Below are positions 1-5,995 of a DNA stretch of 6,468 nucleotides, piece after piece. This DNA comes from Bacteroidota bacterium (lineage in GTDB: Bacteria > Bacteroidota > Bacteroidia > Bacteroidales > JAAYUG01), in the NCBI GenBank assembly GCA_021812865.1, contig JAKAMP010000176.1, forward strand, positions 1-6,468. The letters are read 5' to 3'. A program made the position numbers and the translations under genes. A model generated the notes under the pieces. That model had not been told where the DNA came from and searched no databases. It saw only the letters and a program-made list of their open reading frames with translations. Every line of letters starts with the position of its first letter. Positions within the stretch are counted from its first letter, which is position 1.

Positions 1-248
1 AAGTCGATGTTCTCCCAGATCGGATACCGGTAGGCGACATTCAGTGTTGCAATCTCGTTGCCGCCGATGGAATAGAACGGGTACCCTTTCATCCCGACAA
101 GCCCTCCGGCATAAAAATCAAAAAAAGTTACAGCCAACAGAATAACCGAAAAGATGATCTGGTCGGAAAAAAACACCTGTCCGTAACTGTTGAGGATGCT
201 CCGGCCAAACTGCCGGAGGGTATGACGGTATGTTGTGGATAGTATCAT
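1..248 (-). CDS. Urea transporter-like N-terminus running in frame into a TolB/BamA-like barrel segment (partial, chimeric)
   Basis: The frame starts at ATG 248-246, one base after the decarboxylase stop (TGATATG), so translation is probably coupled. It leaves the window after 82 full codons. Residues 1-48 resemble the start of bacterial urea transporters (UT/SLC14 family, inner-membrane urea channels): a short basic lead, then SILNSYGQVFFSD (18-30), then a hydrophobic helix (31-43). From about residue 48 the character changes. GLVGMKGYPFYSIGGNE (49-65) followed by NVAYRYPIW (70-78) resembles the late barrel strands of TolB-related or surface-antigen outer-membrane proteins, not a polytopic transporter. 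I checked the frame codon by codon and see no shift. The block FFDFYAGG (42-49) suits both families, so the switch lies there. A real fusion would be mechanistically odd, because one half belongs in the inner membrane and the other in the outer; an assembly join is at least as likely. Family calls are from memory of motifs, not a search. Confidence 0.55.
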   Translation of the reverse strand, partial: MILSTTYRHTLRQFGRSILNSYGQVFFSDQIIFSVILLAVTFFDFYAGGLVGMKGYPFYSIGGNEIATLNVAYRYPIWENID

Positions 249-249
249 A

Positions 250-1614
250 TCAGAGCCTGAAATGGATCAGGTGGTCAGGGATATGTTCATGCATGCTCAG
301 GCTGCTGTAATTTTCCGCTTTCCTGATCACATCGACATCCCCTTTCATCCCGATCATCACGACATTCGGACGGTAGGTGATGAACTGCAGCCATTGGGTC
401 ATATTGTAAGCTCCCACCCGGTTTACCACCACATGATCTCCCCTCTCCAGCACAGGGAACTGAACTGCATCGCGGATCACATCAATGTTCATACACAGGG
501 GCCCATAGATGGTGGTATTTTCCGTGTAGTCGGATGTTTCCTTTGATGGAACCACGGCATGTTCATACCAGAACGACGTGAAAAGCATATTCACCCCAAT
601 ATCAAGGATCATCGAGAGCCTTCCGTCTACCAGTCGTTTATTGGCCAGCACGGTGCCCAATAGGCATCCGGCATCATCGATCAGTGCCCTCCCGGTTTCA
701 AGAATGAGCATAGGCATTTTATCGTGTTGGATTTCCGAATTTACCAGGCTGGCAGTGATGGCTTCAGCATAATTGTCGAATGAGGGACACGTGTCTGTTC
801 CCGGTAAATAGGCGCCCTTCAGTGTGTTACGGGAGGCGAACCCTCCGCCCAGATCAATATATTTAATGGTATGATTGAATTTCCGCTGAATCCTTACCGT
901 CAGTTCTGCCAGCTTGGTAGTGGCAACGGCATAGGCATTCGTGGAAAGGATGTAGGTACCTATGTGAGTATGCAGCCCCACGAGCTCTAACCGGCTGTCC
1001 GGCAGAATCTTGTTCACCGCCTGCCAGGCTTCCCCGTTCTCATAATTGAACCCGAACCTGTCCCATCTGGGATAAATCCCGGTGTCCATATTGATTCTCA
1101 GGGCCACCTTGGCCCTCTTGCCAAGCCTCTCGGCACACCCCATCACCAGGAAAAGCTCATCAAAGTGGTCCAGGTGGATCATAGAACCCTGTGTAATGGC
1201 CCTGTCAATATCCTCAGTGGTTTTCCCTGGACCATTGAACAGGATGAACTGACCTTCCACCCCATTGGCAACGGCTTTTTCATATTCAAAGCCCGAAACC
1301 ACCTCGGCCCATGATCCCTCCTGATGAAAAACCCGGCAAACCGCATCCAGGTAATTGGTTTTATACGACCAGGCAAATTGTACTTTGGGGTAACGGGTAG
1401 TGAATGCCCTTTTCGCATCAGACATGGTTTCCCGTATGGTTTTTTCTGACAGTACAAACAAGGGCGACCCATAGAGCCCAATGAGACTCTCAACCGGTAT
1501 GCTATCGATTTCGGGCATAGACCTTAGCTTCGAATGCATCCCAAATTTGTCTGGCAGACCGGCATTTACCCGGTTGATCACCGGACGCTCAAAAGTTGAT
1601 TTCCTGGTTTCCAT
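250..1614 (-). CDS. PLP-dependent decarboxylase, alanine racemase fold (group IV, LysA-like)
   Basis: This 454-residue protein has the layout of fold-III PLP decarboxylases such as diaminopimelate, ornithine and carboxynorspermidine decarboxylases: an N-terminal PLP-binding barrel and a C-terminal beta domain. Visible motifs in order are FAWSYKTNYL with the probable Schiff-base lysine K85, LHTHIGT (214-220) with the PLP-stacking histidine H217, the phosphate-binding DLGGGF (254-259), ETGRA (306-310), GPLCMNID (371-378) with the likely catalytic cysteine C374 from the partner subunit, and GAYN (401-404). It removes the alpha-carboxylate from an amino acid or an amino-acid conjugate. It lies 114 bases after the ATP-grasp gene and one base before the transporter-like gene. 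It is not clearly the housekeeping lysA: it carries a roughly 35-residue N-terminal extension, has ETGR rather than EPGR, and sits with PqqD and ATP-grasp genes. The substrate could be diaminopimelate, ornithine, arginine or a ligated product. The family is firm; the substrate is unknown. A shorter start at M26 is possible. Confidence 0.88.
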   Translation of the reverse strand: METRKSTFERPVINRVNAGLPDKFGMHSKLRSMPEIDSIPVESLIGLYGSPLFVLSEKTIRETMSDAKRAFTTRYPKVQFAWSYKTNYLDAVCRVFHQEGSWAEVVSGFEYEKAVANGVEGQFILFNGPGKTTEDIDRAITQGSMIHLDHFDELFLVMGCAERLGKRAKVALRINMDTGIYPRWDRFGFNYENGEAWQAVNKILPDSRLELVGLHTHIGTYILSTNAYAVATTKLAELTVRIQRKFNHTIKYIDLGGGFASRNTLKGAYLPGTDTCPSFDNYAEAITASLVNSEIQHDKMPMLILETGRALIDDAGCLLGTVLANKRLVDGRLSMILDIGVNMLFTSFWYEHAVVPSKETSDYTENTTIYGPLCMNIDVIRDAVQFPVLERGDHVVVNRVGAYNMTQWLQFITYRPNVVMIGMKGDVDVIRKAENYSSLSMHEHIPDHLIHFRL

Positions 1615-1728
1615 TTGATATGAGATTATTTGATATACTGACCTTTCATATTTCTTTTAGCTCATGGCTTTCAGGCGGATGAATCATGTAACCCTTATGG
1701 TACAACCGCCTTTCAGATGACAAAATTC

Positions 1729-2775
1729 CTACAGCTCACCCTGGATGGACAATTTCTCAAATTGCTTAATGTCACCAATCAGGTCGTAAGAGTACCGGAT
1801 GAACATCTTGCCTACCTGGTATGTACTGAAGGGCTGAACATCCATTCCCAGGGCCATTTTTACCAGGGCTTCCGGGATATTCTGCCCAGCAGCCACAGCC
1901 AGGTAAACCCAGGCCGGAATCCTTGGATTGATCTCGATCATATAATACTTCTCATCGCTGGTTTTGATCATCTCCAGTTCCATACCTCCTCTCCATCGGG
2001 TTTGGGTAATTAGTTGTCTTGTCAGTTCGATCATTTGCCCATCGGCAAGTGTAATGCCGCTCCAGGCTTTGCCCTTGTCGGTTATGTACTGCTTCCGCAT
2101 GGGCACGGCAGCAATGGTGTTTCCTTTGCCATCGCCCAAAGCCACCACATTCACTTCCGTTCCCTTGATAAACTCCTGAATAATCACAGGTACACCCCAC
2201 TTGGCGCTTATTTTATTGTAATACATGGCCACCTGTTCGGGATTGTATGCCAGGTAAGCATCATAAAATTTGCCCTTCACCAGCACGGGGTATTCAAATT
2301 CATCACTGAGCGATGCTATGGCCTCGTGCCCAATAATTGCCATGCTGGCTGGCACCCTGATCCCGTACTTTTCACCATAAGAAGGCAGGTTCGCCTTATG
2401 CCTCTCTTCAAACTGCTCCAGGGTAGGAAGAAAGGTATGTATGCCCATCTCCTCCAGTTTCCGGGCTGACATCATGAAAGTGTATAATTCCGCATCGAGG
2501 TTGGGTATGAGCACATCGATAGACTCACGGGCATGAATCTGCTCCAGCCTCTGCATAAGGTTCTGCGATCCGGAAGAAGGATAGGGAATCTGGTATGCCT
2601 TGTCTACCAGGTCTTTCATGTATATCCCTGGTTCAAGGTTCTCATAGGCCAGACCAATGATCCTTGCTTCAAATGCCTCTGATTCTTTCAGACCACGGAT
2701 AACCGGGATTCCCGGGCCGGGATTATCGGTATTGTTCAGTCCAGTGATGGCAATGTTGAGTTTTCTTTTGCTCAT
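1729..2775 (-). CDS. ATP-grasp ligase, carbamoyl-phosphate synthase/PylC-like
   Basis: This 348-residue cytosolic enzyme belongs to the ATP-grasp superfamily, which activates a carboxylate as an acyl phosphate and joins it to an amine or other nucleophile. The N-terminal pre-ATP-grasp domain begins with a Rossmann-like strand and TGLNNTDNPGPG (11-22). The ATP-binding lysine is in PVLVKGKF (163-170, K167). The hinge strand IIQEFIKGTEVN (198-209) supplies E201 and E207. The metal-binding residues lie in GMELEMI (264-270) and MIEINPRIPAW (279-289), with E281, N283 and R285. All core residues are present, so it should be active. The start follows the PqqD-like stop by 18 bases, which supports one transcript. 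Relatives act in amino-acid ligation (PylC), peptide-like natural products and biotin carboxylases; there is no biotin carrier here. The pairing with a PqqD-like protein and a decarboxylase suggests an amide product that is decarboxylated before or after ligation, but that order is inference. Confidence 0.85.
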   Translation of the reverse strand: MSKRKLNIAITGLNNTDNPGPGIPVIRGLKESEAFEARIIGLAYENLEPGIYMKDLVDKAYQIPYPSSGSQNLMQRLEQIHARESIDVLIPNLDAELYTFMMSARKLEEMGIHTFLPTLEQFEERHKANLPSYGEKYGIRVPASMAIIGHEAIASLSDEFEYPVLVKGKFYDAYLAYNPEQVAMYYNKISAKWGVPVIIQEFIKGTEVNVVALGDGKGNTIAAVPMRKQYITDKGKAWSGITLADGQMIELTRQLITQTRWRGGMELEMIKTSDEKYYMIEINPRIPAWVYLAVAAGQNIPEALVKMALGMDVQPFSTYQVGKMFIRYSYDLIGDIKQFEKLSIQGEL

Positions 2776-2793
2776 GTTCAGCGGTTTTTCTGG

Positions 2794-3054
2794 TTAATTC
2801 GCGGATGCCGGTTCCTTTTCCAGCAAGCCATAGCTCTTTAGAACAGAAATAAAATCAAGGATGGATTTTTCCAGAACAATCCTGTCTACTTCATATTCGC
2901 CCATCATTAGCTCTATAATCTCTTCAAACATTTTGTTGTCTCTGAGCAACTCCAGTATATTTTTGCCTGTGCGGTTCAAGATGAAAGATTCTCCTGAACC
3001 GGGATTGAAAACAAATCCCGACTCACTGATGGCTATATTCTTTTGCAGCTTCAT
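2794..3054 (-). CDS. PqqD-like small protein (RRE-type fold)
   Basis: This 86-residue protein matches the PqqD family (PF05402 type), a small winged-helix fold that in many RiPP pathways binds the leader of a precursor peptide and presents it to an enzyme. Visible signs are the opening beta strands around GFVFNPGSGESFILN (residues 13-27), the family-typical NRTGKNILELL helix (27-37), then two helices holding MFEEIIELMMGEYEVD and the SILDFISVLKSYGLLE ending. I place the start at ATG 3054-3052, just before the domain. The same frame stays open back to 3351, but that part has no recognisable protein character and would run into the previous operon's terminator. It is the first gene of the ATP-grasp/decarboxylase operon. 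No radical SAM gene is in the window, so a PQQ role is not supported. It may instead dock a peptide or carrier to the ATP-grasp enzyme; that is inference. Confidence 0.75.
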   Translation of the reverse strand: MKLQKNIAISESGFVFNPGSGESFILNRTGKNILELLRDNKMFEEIIELMMGEYEVDRIVLEKSILDFISVLKSYGLLEKEPASAN

Positions 3055-3349
3055 GGCGCCTGGTATAAAATATATATAGGTACTTTGCATGCACCGAAAT
3101 GACCTTTTTGCCATTTCATGGGTGAGTTTACAGTGTTTAGATGTCGCACATACAAAAAGGTTTAATGTATGGGTGAAAGAAAATCGTTTGAGCCCGGAAA
3201 TGCTTAGGGTGTAGAAGATATACCGAAACTGTGCTGGTGGCAAACCGCAAATGGACCGAAAGCCACTTTTTCTCTGTTGCGATGGTATTATCAGCTTTGC
3301 TCTGTAAGTGAGCGGTGGACAGGAAAATAGGAGGGGCCCGACATATGGC
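3055..3349. other. Intergenic region upstream of the PqqD-like gene
   Basis: About 295 bases lie between the end of the sigma-factor operon and the PqqD-like gene. The promoter of the biosynthetic operon should lie here. The best candidate I see on the minus strand is a weak Bacteroidota-like pair: TATATTTT (3074-3067, one mismatch to TAnnTTTG) with TTTC (3099-3096) 21 bases upstream. It would leave an untranslated leader of only a few bases, so I hold it loosely. A 22-codon frame at 3119-3051 overlaps the PqqD-like start; see the findings. I see no RNA gene or other convincing structure. Confidence 0.3.
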
Positions 3350-3381
3350 AAAAAAAGGCGGGCATCAGTGATGCCCGCCTT
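3350..3381 (-). terminator. Intrinsic terminator of the sigma/Spy operon
   Basis: The arms AAGGCGGGCAT (3355-3365) and ATGCCCGCCTT (3371-3381) form an 11-bp perfect, GC-rich stem, or 12 bp if C3366 pairs with G3370. On the minus strand the stem runs into seven T residues (complement of A3350-A3356). It lies 16 bases after the Spy-like stop codon, so it closes the four-gene operon and separates it from the PqqD-like operon downstream. Confidence 0.92.
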
Positions 3382-3397
3382 CCCTGGGGTTTATATA

Positions 3398-3910
3398 TTA
3401 TTGAACTTTTTCAGGTGGATTTCCCATAGGCGCCATGGGATGGTTCAATCCTCTTCCGGGTCCCCGGCCAAACCCTTTATGCGGGCAATTTGGGCATTGA
3501 CCGAATCCCATGCCCATTCTGTGGCCTTCCCCACCCTTCCGACTATCAAAAGCCAGGCGCTGCTCATCGGTGAGCAGTTTGCGTATATCCTGCTGATGAG
3601 CAGCCTGCTTTTTCATCATGGCCGCCCTCAGGCCGGTATACTCATCTATGTTCTTGTTGATGGCATTCATGTCAGGCTTGTCCGCCGTCATCAGGGTGCG
3701 GTAATGTGCCCTGTTTTCGGCAACCTGGTTCTTGAGCGCCAGCATATCTTTCTGATGCGCTGTACGCAGTTTCTCAATCTGTGTCTTCTGGTCATCAGTC
3801 AAACCCGGTATACCCATATACCGACCCCGGTTAACCTGACCAAAAACAGTACTGCTCAGCATGATCACCATCAGCAGTACGATCATTCCTTTCAAATCAC
3901 GTGTTTTCAT
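3398..3910 (-). CDS. Secreted Spy/CpxP-like (LTXXQ) periplasmic protein with Cys/His/Met-rich tail
   Basis: This 170-residue protein starts with a signal peptide: a basic lead, a hydrophobic core at 9-20, and probable cleavage near FGQ (23-25). The mature part has two LTXXQ-type motifs, LTDDQ (37-41) and LTDEQ (113-117), separated by long charged helices. This is the helical-hairpin layout of the Spy/CpxP/ZraP family of periplasmic chaperones and metal-responsive proteins. The last 45 residues are unusual: rich in Gly, Pro, Met, His and Arg, with HRMGMGFGQ (130-138), then CPNCPH (139-144), then a second His/Met patch (157-162). Such side chains could bind soft or transition metals such as copper, nickel or zinc, but no metal can be named from sequence. 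It is the last gene of the sigma-factor operon, 60 bases after the sensor gene, and is likely its effector: a chaperone or metal buffer in the periplasm. The family call is firm; metal binding is inference. Confidence 0.83.
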   Translation of the reverse strand: MKTRDLKGMIVLLMVIMLSSTVFGQVNRGRYMGIPGLTDDQKTQIEKLRTAHQKDMLALKNQVAENRAHYRTLMTADKPDMNAINKNIDEYTGLRAAMMKKQAAHQQDIRKLLTDEQRLAFDSRKGGEGHRMGMGFGQCPNCPHKGFGRGPGRGLNHPMAPMGNPPEKVQ

Positions 3911-3970
3911 ATCTACCCATTTTTAGTGAACCTTATGTATTCGAAAACCTTCATAATGATAAAACCATTC

Positions 3971-4522
3971 TCAGAAAGGCATTTCATCGGAAAAATAAGG
4001 GCGGTTATCCCAGGATTCCCCATGATGAGCCTGTTTGCCCCCCCTTGGCTGGCCATTCTGCTCAAAGAGTAAGATCTTTCTGAACAGGGCATTAAACTTA
4101 AGCAGCTGGTCGGGAGTGCATAACTGTCTTATGCGGGTAAAATGGTCTATAGTAAGGAGTTTCTGCTGTACATGAAGCGTACCAATTTCATGGGCAATGC
4201 TTGATAGCCTTGCGGTATCGGGATGATCGCTGGTCAGCTCAAACATCATTTCGTGTTTCTGCTCTTCAATCTTCTTCATTATCGTACGCGTATTCCGCCC
4301 AAACTGTGCCCTGAGGGTATCAAAAGCCACTTTTTGTTCCTGGTTGAAACCCAGGCTGTCGGTGAGATGAAACCCCCTCCTGCCTTCTTCCGTTCTCCGT
4401 TCCATAGCAGGATGCCTTTCAGCCCTGATGTGGAAAATAATGGCAGTAATAGCTGAAATATTGAAAATCAGCAGGATGATAATAATAAAAATATATATCC
4501 GGTTTTTTTCAAAATAGTTCAT
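3971..4522 (-). CDS. Membrane-anchored periplasmic sensor, CnrX/ZraP-like
   Basis: This 183-residue protein has one N-terminal membrane helix (about 10-30, very rich in Ile) with no obvious cleavage site, so the rest should stay anchored and face the periplasm. The periplasmic part is helical, with FNQEQKVAFDTLRAQF (59-74), a central charged helix containing HEMMFEL (90-96), and HFTRIRQLCTPDQLLKF (127-143), the LTXXQ-like end typical of Spy-related heavy-metal sensor families. Histidines H90, H111, H117 and H127 and methionines M92 and M93 are candidate ligands, but I cannot align them to the CnrX metal site. The ATG overlaps the anti-sigma stop by 4 bases (ATGA), showing tight coupling. In the known CnrYXH system a similar anchored protein senses Ni/Co and acts with an anti-sigma factor. 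Here the stimulus could equally be misfolded envelope protein. Confidence 0.75.
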   Translation of the reverse strand: MNYFEKNRIYIFIIIILLIFNISAITAIIFHIRAERHPAMERRTEEGRRGFHLTDSLGFNQEQKVAFDTLRAQFGRNTRTIMKKIEEQKHEMMFELTSDHPDTARLSSIAHEIGTLHVQQKLLTIDHFTRIRQLCTPDQLLKFNALFRKILLFEQNGQPRGGKQAHHGESWDNRPYFSDEMPF

Positions 4523-4986
4523 GGCTTCTGATCTATATTGTTGATTAGCTGAGATATATCATCATTTTCAAGGTTTTGCAGGTAGAATTCCTGTTTCAGC
4601 TTCTCCTGTTCGGTTAGCACAGGCGCCGGGGAAGCCTGATTCGACATAAGTCCGCCGAGTTGTCTCCCTGCAAACACTCCCAGGGAAACCGCGAATATAA
4701 TCACCGCTGCATAGTATAGCGGACTTCGCAGCAAACGGGGGTATAATCCATGCACCGGCAACTCATGTTTCCGGTCAATTTTTTCCTGTATCCTTGTGTA
4801 CAGAAAAGGATTAGGCACCCGGGTTTTCTCATCCTCTATCTGCAGGTTTACCTGAAGCATGAACACTTGAAAAGCTTTGCAGGAATCACAAGTTTCGATA
4901 TGATCCTTCATGCGACCAGGTAAATCACCGCCAAGCGAACCTTCAAGGTACGCAAGCATGTTTTCATTTACTTCCTGGCAGTTCAT
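4519..4986 (-). CDS. Zinc-finger (zf-HC2) transmembrane anti-sigma factor
   Basis: This 155-residue protein carries a cytoplasmic ZAS-type domain in its first 50 residues: C3, then H29-x3-C33-x2-C36, the zinc-binding pattern of anti-sigma factors that clamp ECF sigma factors. One transmembrane helix follows at about 89-107 (PLYYAAVIIFAVSLGVFAG), leaving a short periplasmic tail of about 45 residues rich in Gln and acidic residues. It begins 47 bases after the ECF sigma stop, the usual gene order for a cognate pair, and overlaps the next gene by 4 bases. It should hold the sigma factor at the membrane and release it on an envelope signal. The very short periplasmic part suggests that sensing is delegated to the partner encoded next. 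The pairing is strongly supported by context; the release mechanism (proteolysis or conformational change) is not visible. Confidence 0.87.
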   Translation of the reverse strand: MNCQEVNENMLAYLEGSLGGDLPGRMKDHIETCDSCKAFQVFMLQVNLQIEDEKTRVPNPFLYTRIQEKIDRKHELPVHGLYPRLLRSPLYYAAVIIFAVSLGVFAGRQLGGLMSNQASPAPVLTEQEKLKQEFYLQNLENDDISQLINNIDQKP

Positions 4987-5033
4987 GATCTTAAATTTAT
5001 TAGTATGACAATTCTTTTTTGAAAAACTTGCAC

Positions 5034-5630
5034 TTATTGATAAGACTTATAGATGTTAATCAGCATTTTTTGCAGGTTGGTCTTGGCCCGGTGTACCAAT
5101 GATTCAACCGACGATACCGAGGTATTCATGATGTCCGATATTTCTTTGTACGACAGCTCGTCATACTTGGCAAGTACAAATGCGATTTGCTGATTTTCAG
5201 GCAGTTCATTGATGGCTTTCCTTAGTACTGCTCCCAGTTCCTCGCGCTCGAGAGGCTGACTGTTGTTCAAGTCGGGTATGGAAATCTCCTTCTTTTCGGG
5301 TTTACGGCTAAATACCAGTTCGTCCAGCCGCAGCCAGGATTTTTTCTTCTGGTTTCTTTTCATCTGGTTGAGCGATTTATTGATCGCGATGCGGTACAAC
5401 CAGGTGGACAGTTTTGACTCTCCCCTGAAAAACGAAACAGAACGGTATACTTCCAAAAAAACGTCCTGGGTAATGTCTTCTGCTTCCGGGGTATCATGCA
5501 GCAAACCAAGGCAGGTTCTGAACACCATATCCTTGTATTTCTCAACCAGGTACCGGAAAGCTTCCTGCTCATTCCGGGCAATCCTGGCGATCAGATCTTG
5601 ATCGAGTATCTCCTGGACCAAACGCTGCAA
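5034..5630 (-). CDS. ECF-family RNA polymerase sigma factor
   Basis: This 198-residue protein contains only the two domains of an extracytoplasmic-function sigma factor. Sigma region 2 spans about 24-92, with the -10 recognition and core-binding motif EAEDITQDVFLEVYRS (49-64) and the LSTWLYRIAINKSLNQ helix (74-89). A charged linker (93-130) leads to sigma region 4 (about 135-190), whose helix-turn-helix reads ELSYKEISDIMNTSVSSVES (158-177). The start is unusual: an in-frame stop at 5636-5634 blocks any longer form, and the first codon after it that fits is TTG at 5630-5628. The first in-frame ATG is M35, inside region 2, so a TTG start (codon 1, or L4) is required. It heads the operon with its anti-sigma factor, an anchored sensor and a Spy-like protein. 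Such operons are commonly autoregulated, but I could not identify a convincing ECF promoter upstream. Confidence 0.92.
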   Translation of the reverse strand: MQRLVQEILDQDLIARIARNEQEAFRYLVEKYKDMVFRTCLGLLHDTPEAEDITQDVFLEVYRSVSFFRGESKLSTWLYRIAINKSLNQMKRNQKKKSWLRLDELVFSRKPEKKEISIPDLNNSQPLEREELGAVLRKAINELPENQQIAFVLAKYDELSYKEISDIMNTSVSSVESLVHRAKTNLQKMLINIYKSYQ

Positions 5631-5698
5631 TAATTAGGCAATATGTATAGGACATCCACAAGCGGGAATCCTTGTTCTAAAAACCCTTGAAAATTAAT

Positions 5699-5738
5699 AA
5701 AAAAAGAAAGGAGTAATGTGATCATTACTCCTTTCTTT
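5699..5738 (-). terminator. Intrinsic terminator of the small lipoprotein gene
   Basis: A perfect 16-bp inverted repeat (5703-5718 with 5723-5738) closes on a 4-base loop, TGAT. On the minus strand the stem continues into a run of T residues (complement of A5705-A5699) and further A/T-rich sequence. It lies about 64 bases after the lipoprotein stop and about 70 bases before the sigma start, so it insulates the sigma operon from readthrough. No T run follows on the plus strand, so it works in one direction only. Confidence 0.88.
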
Positions 5739-5790
5739 CAAACCAGATAGAAATTTCTTTTCTTAGGCCTAAAGCTGATTACGAAATTCG

Positions 5791-5810
5791 GTTAAATAAA
5801 ATTATTTAAC
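5791..5810. repeat. AT-rich perfect inverted repeat over the lipoprotein stop codon
   Basis: GTTAAATAA (5791-5799) and TTATTTAAC (5802-5810) are exact complements with two bases between them. The TAA stop of the lipoprotein lies inside the right arm. A second pair, AAAGCTG (5771-5777) with CAGCTTT (5810-5816), flanks it. The structure may shape the 3' end of an abundant short mRNA, but AT-rich sequence makes chance pairing plausible. Confidence 0.45.
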
Positions 5811-5969
5811 AGCTTTTGTAGTATCAACAGCAGCAGCAGCGTGAGTTGTATCAACAGCTACTTTCTGTTCAACTACTGAATCGTTAGTTGCAGCCTTTTT
5901 AGTACCTGTACCGCATGAAGCAAGAACGAGCATTCCAGCAACAAAAGATAATACCAATACTTTTTTCAT
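5802..5969 (-). CDS. Small predicted lipoprotein, 55 residues
   Basis: The product starts MKKVLVLSFVAGMLVLASCG: a basic n-region, a hydrophobic core and a lipobox LASC (16-19), so it should be lipid-modified on C19 and cleaved to a mature chain of 37 residues. The mature part is low in complexity: a short GTGTKKA spacer, then Asp, Thr, Val and Ala, with AVDTT occurring twice (38-42 and 47-51) and a four-alanine run between them. It resembles entericidin-like or other tiny Bacteroidota lipoproteins in layout only; I do not recognise a named family. I chose ATG 5969-5967 because the signal peptide begins there; the 28 codons upstream in frame lack protein character and cover the promoter. It has its own promoter and terminator, which suggests high expression as a stand-alone gene. 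Function unknown. Confidence 0.78.
   Translation of the reverse strand: MKKVLVLSFVAGMLVLASCGTGTKKAATNDSVVEQKVAVDTTHAAAAVDTTKAVK
5821..5858. repeat. In-frame direct repeat within the lipoprotein gene
   Basis: GTATCAACAGC occurs at 5821-5831 and again at 5848-5858, exactly 27 bases (9 codons) apart. It encodes the two VDTT segments. A CAG triplet run (5828-5839) between them encodes the alanine stretch. This is a spot where slippage could change protein length without a frameshift. Confidence 0.7.
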
Positions 5970-5995
5970 TGTTATATTAATTTTTTTTAACGTTG

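Noticed and set aside
1673..1711. Inverted repeat AGGCGG / CCGCCT between the ATP-grasp and decarboxylase genes
   Set aside because: The stem is only 6 bp with a 27-base loop and no T run follows, so I cannot support a terminator or regulatory hairpin.
3055..3351. N-terminal extension of the PqqD-like protein to 185 residues
   Set aside because: The frame is open but its residues look non-coding, it would start at the T run of the preceding terminator, and PqqD proteins are usually about 90 residues.
3308..4072. 254-codon plus-strand frame opposite the Spy-like and sensor genes
   Set aside because: It has no recognisable domain and lies antisense to two well-supported genes and a terminator; the same applies to the other plus-strand frames, including those opposite the decarboxylase, ATP-grasp and sigma genes.
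5637..5680. ECF-type promoter (GAAC and GTC words) upstream of the sigma gene
   Set aside because: The spacing between the two words is about 20 bases, longer than the usual ECF spacing, and no second feature supports it.
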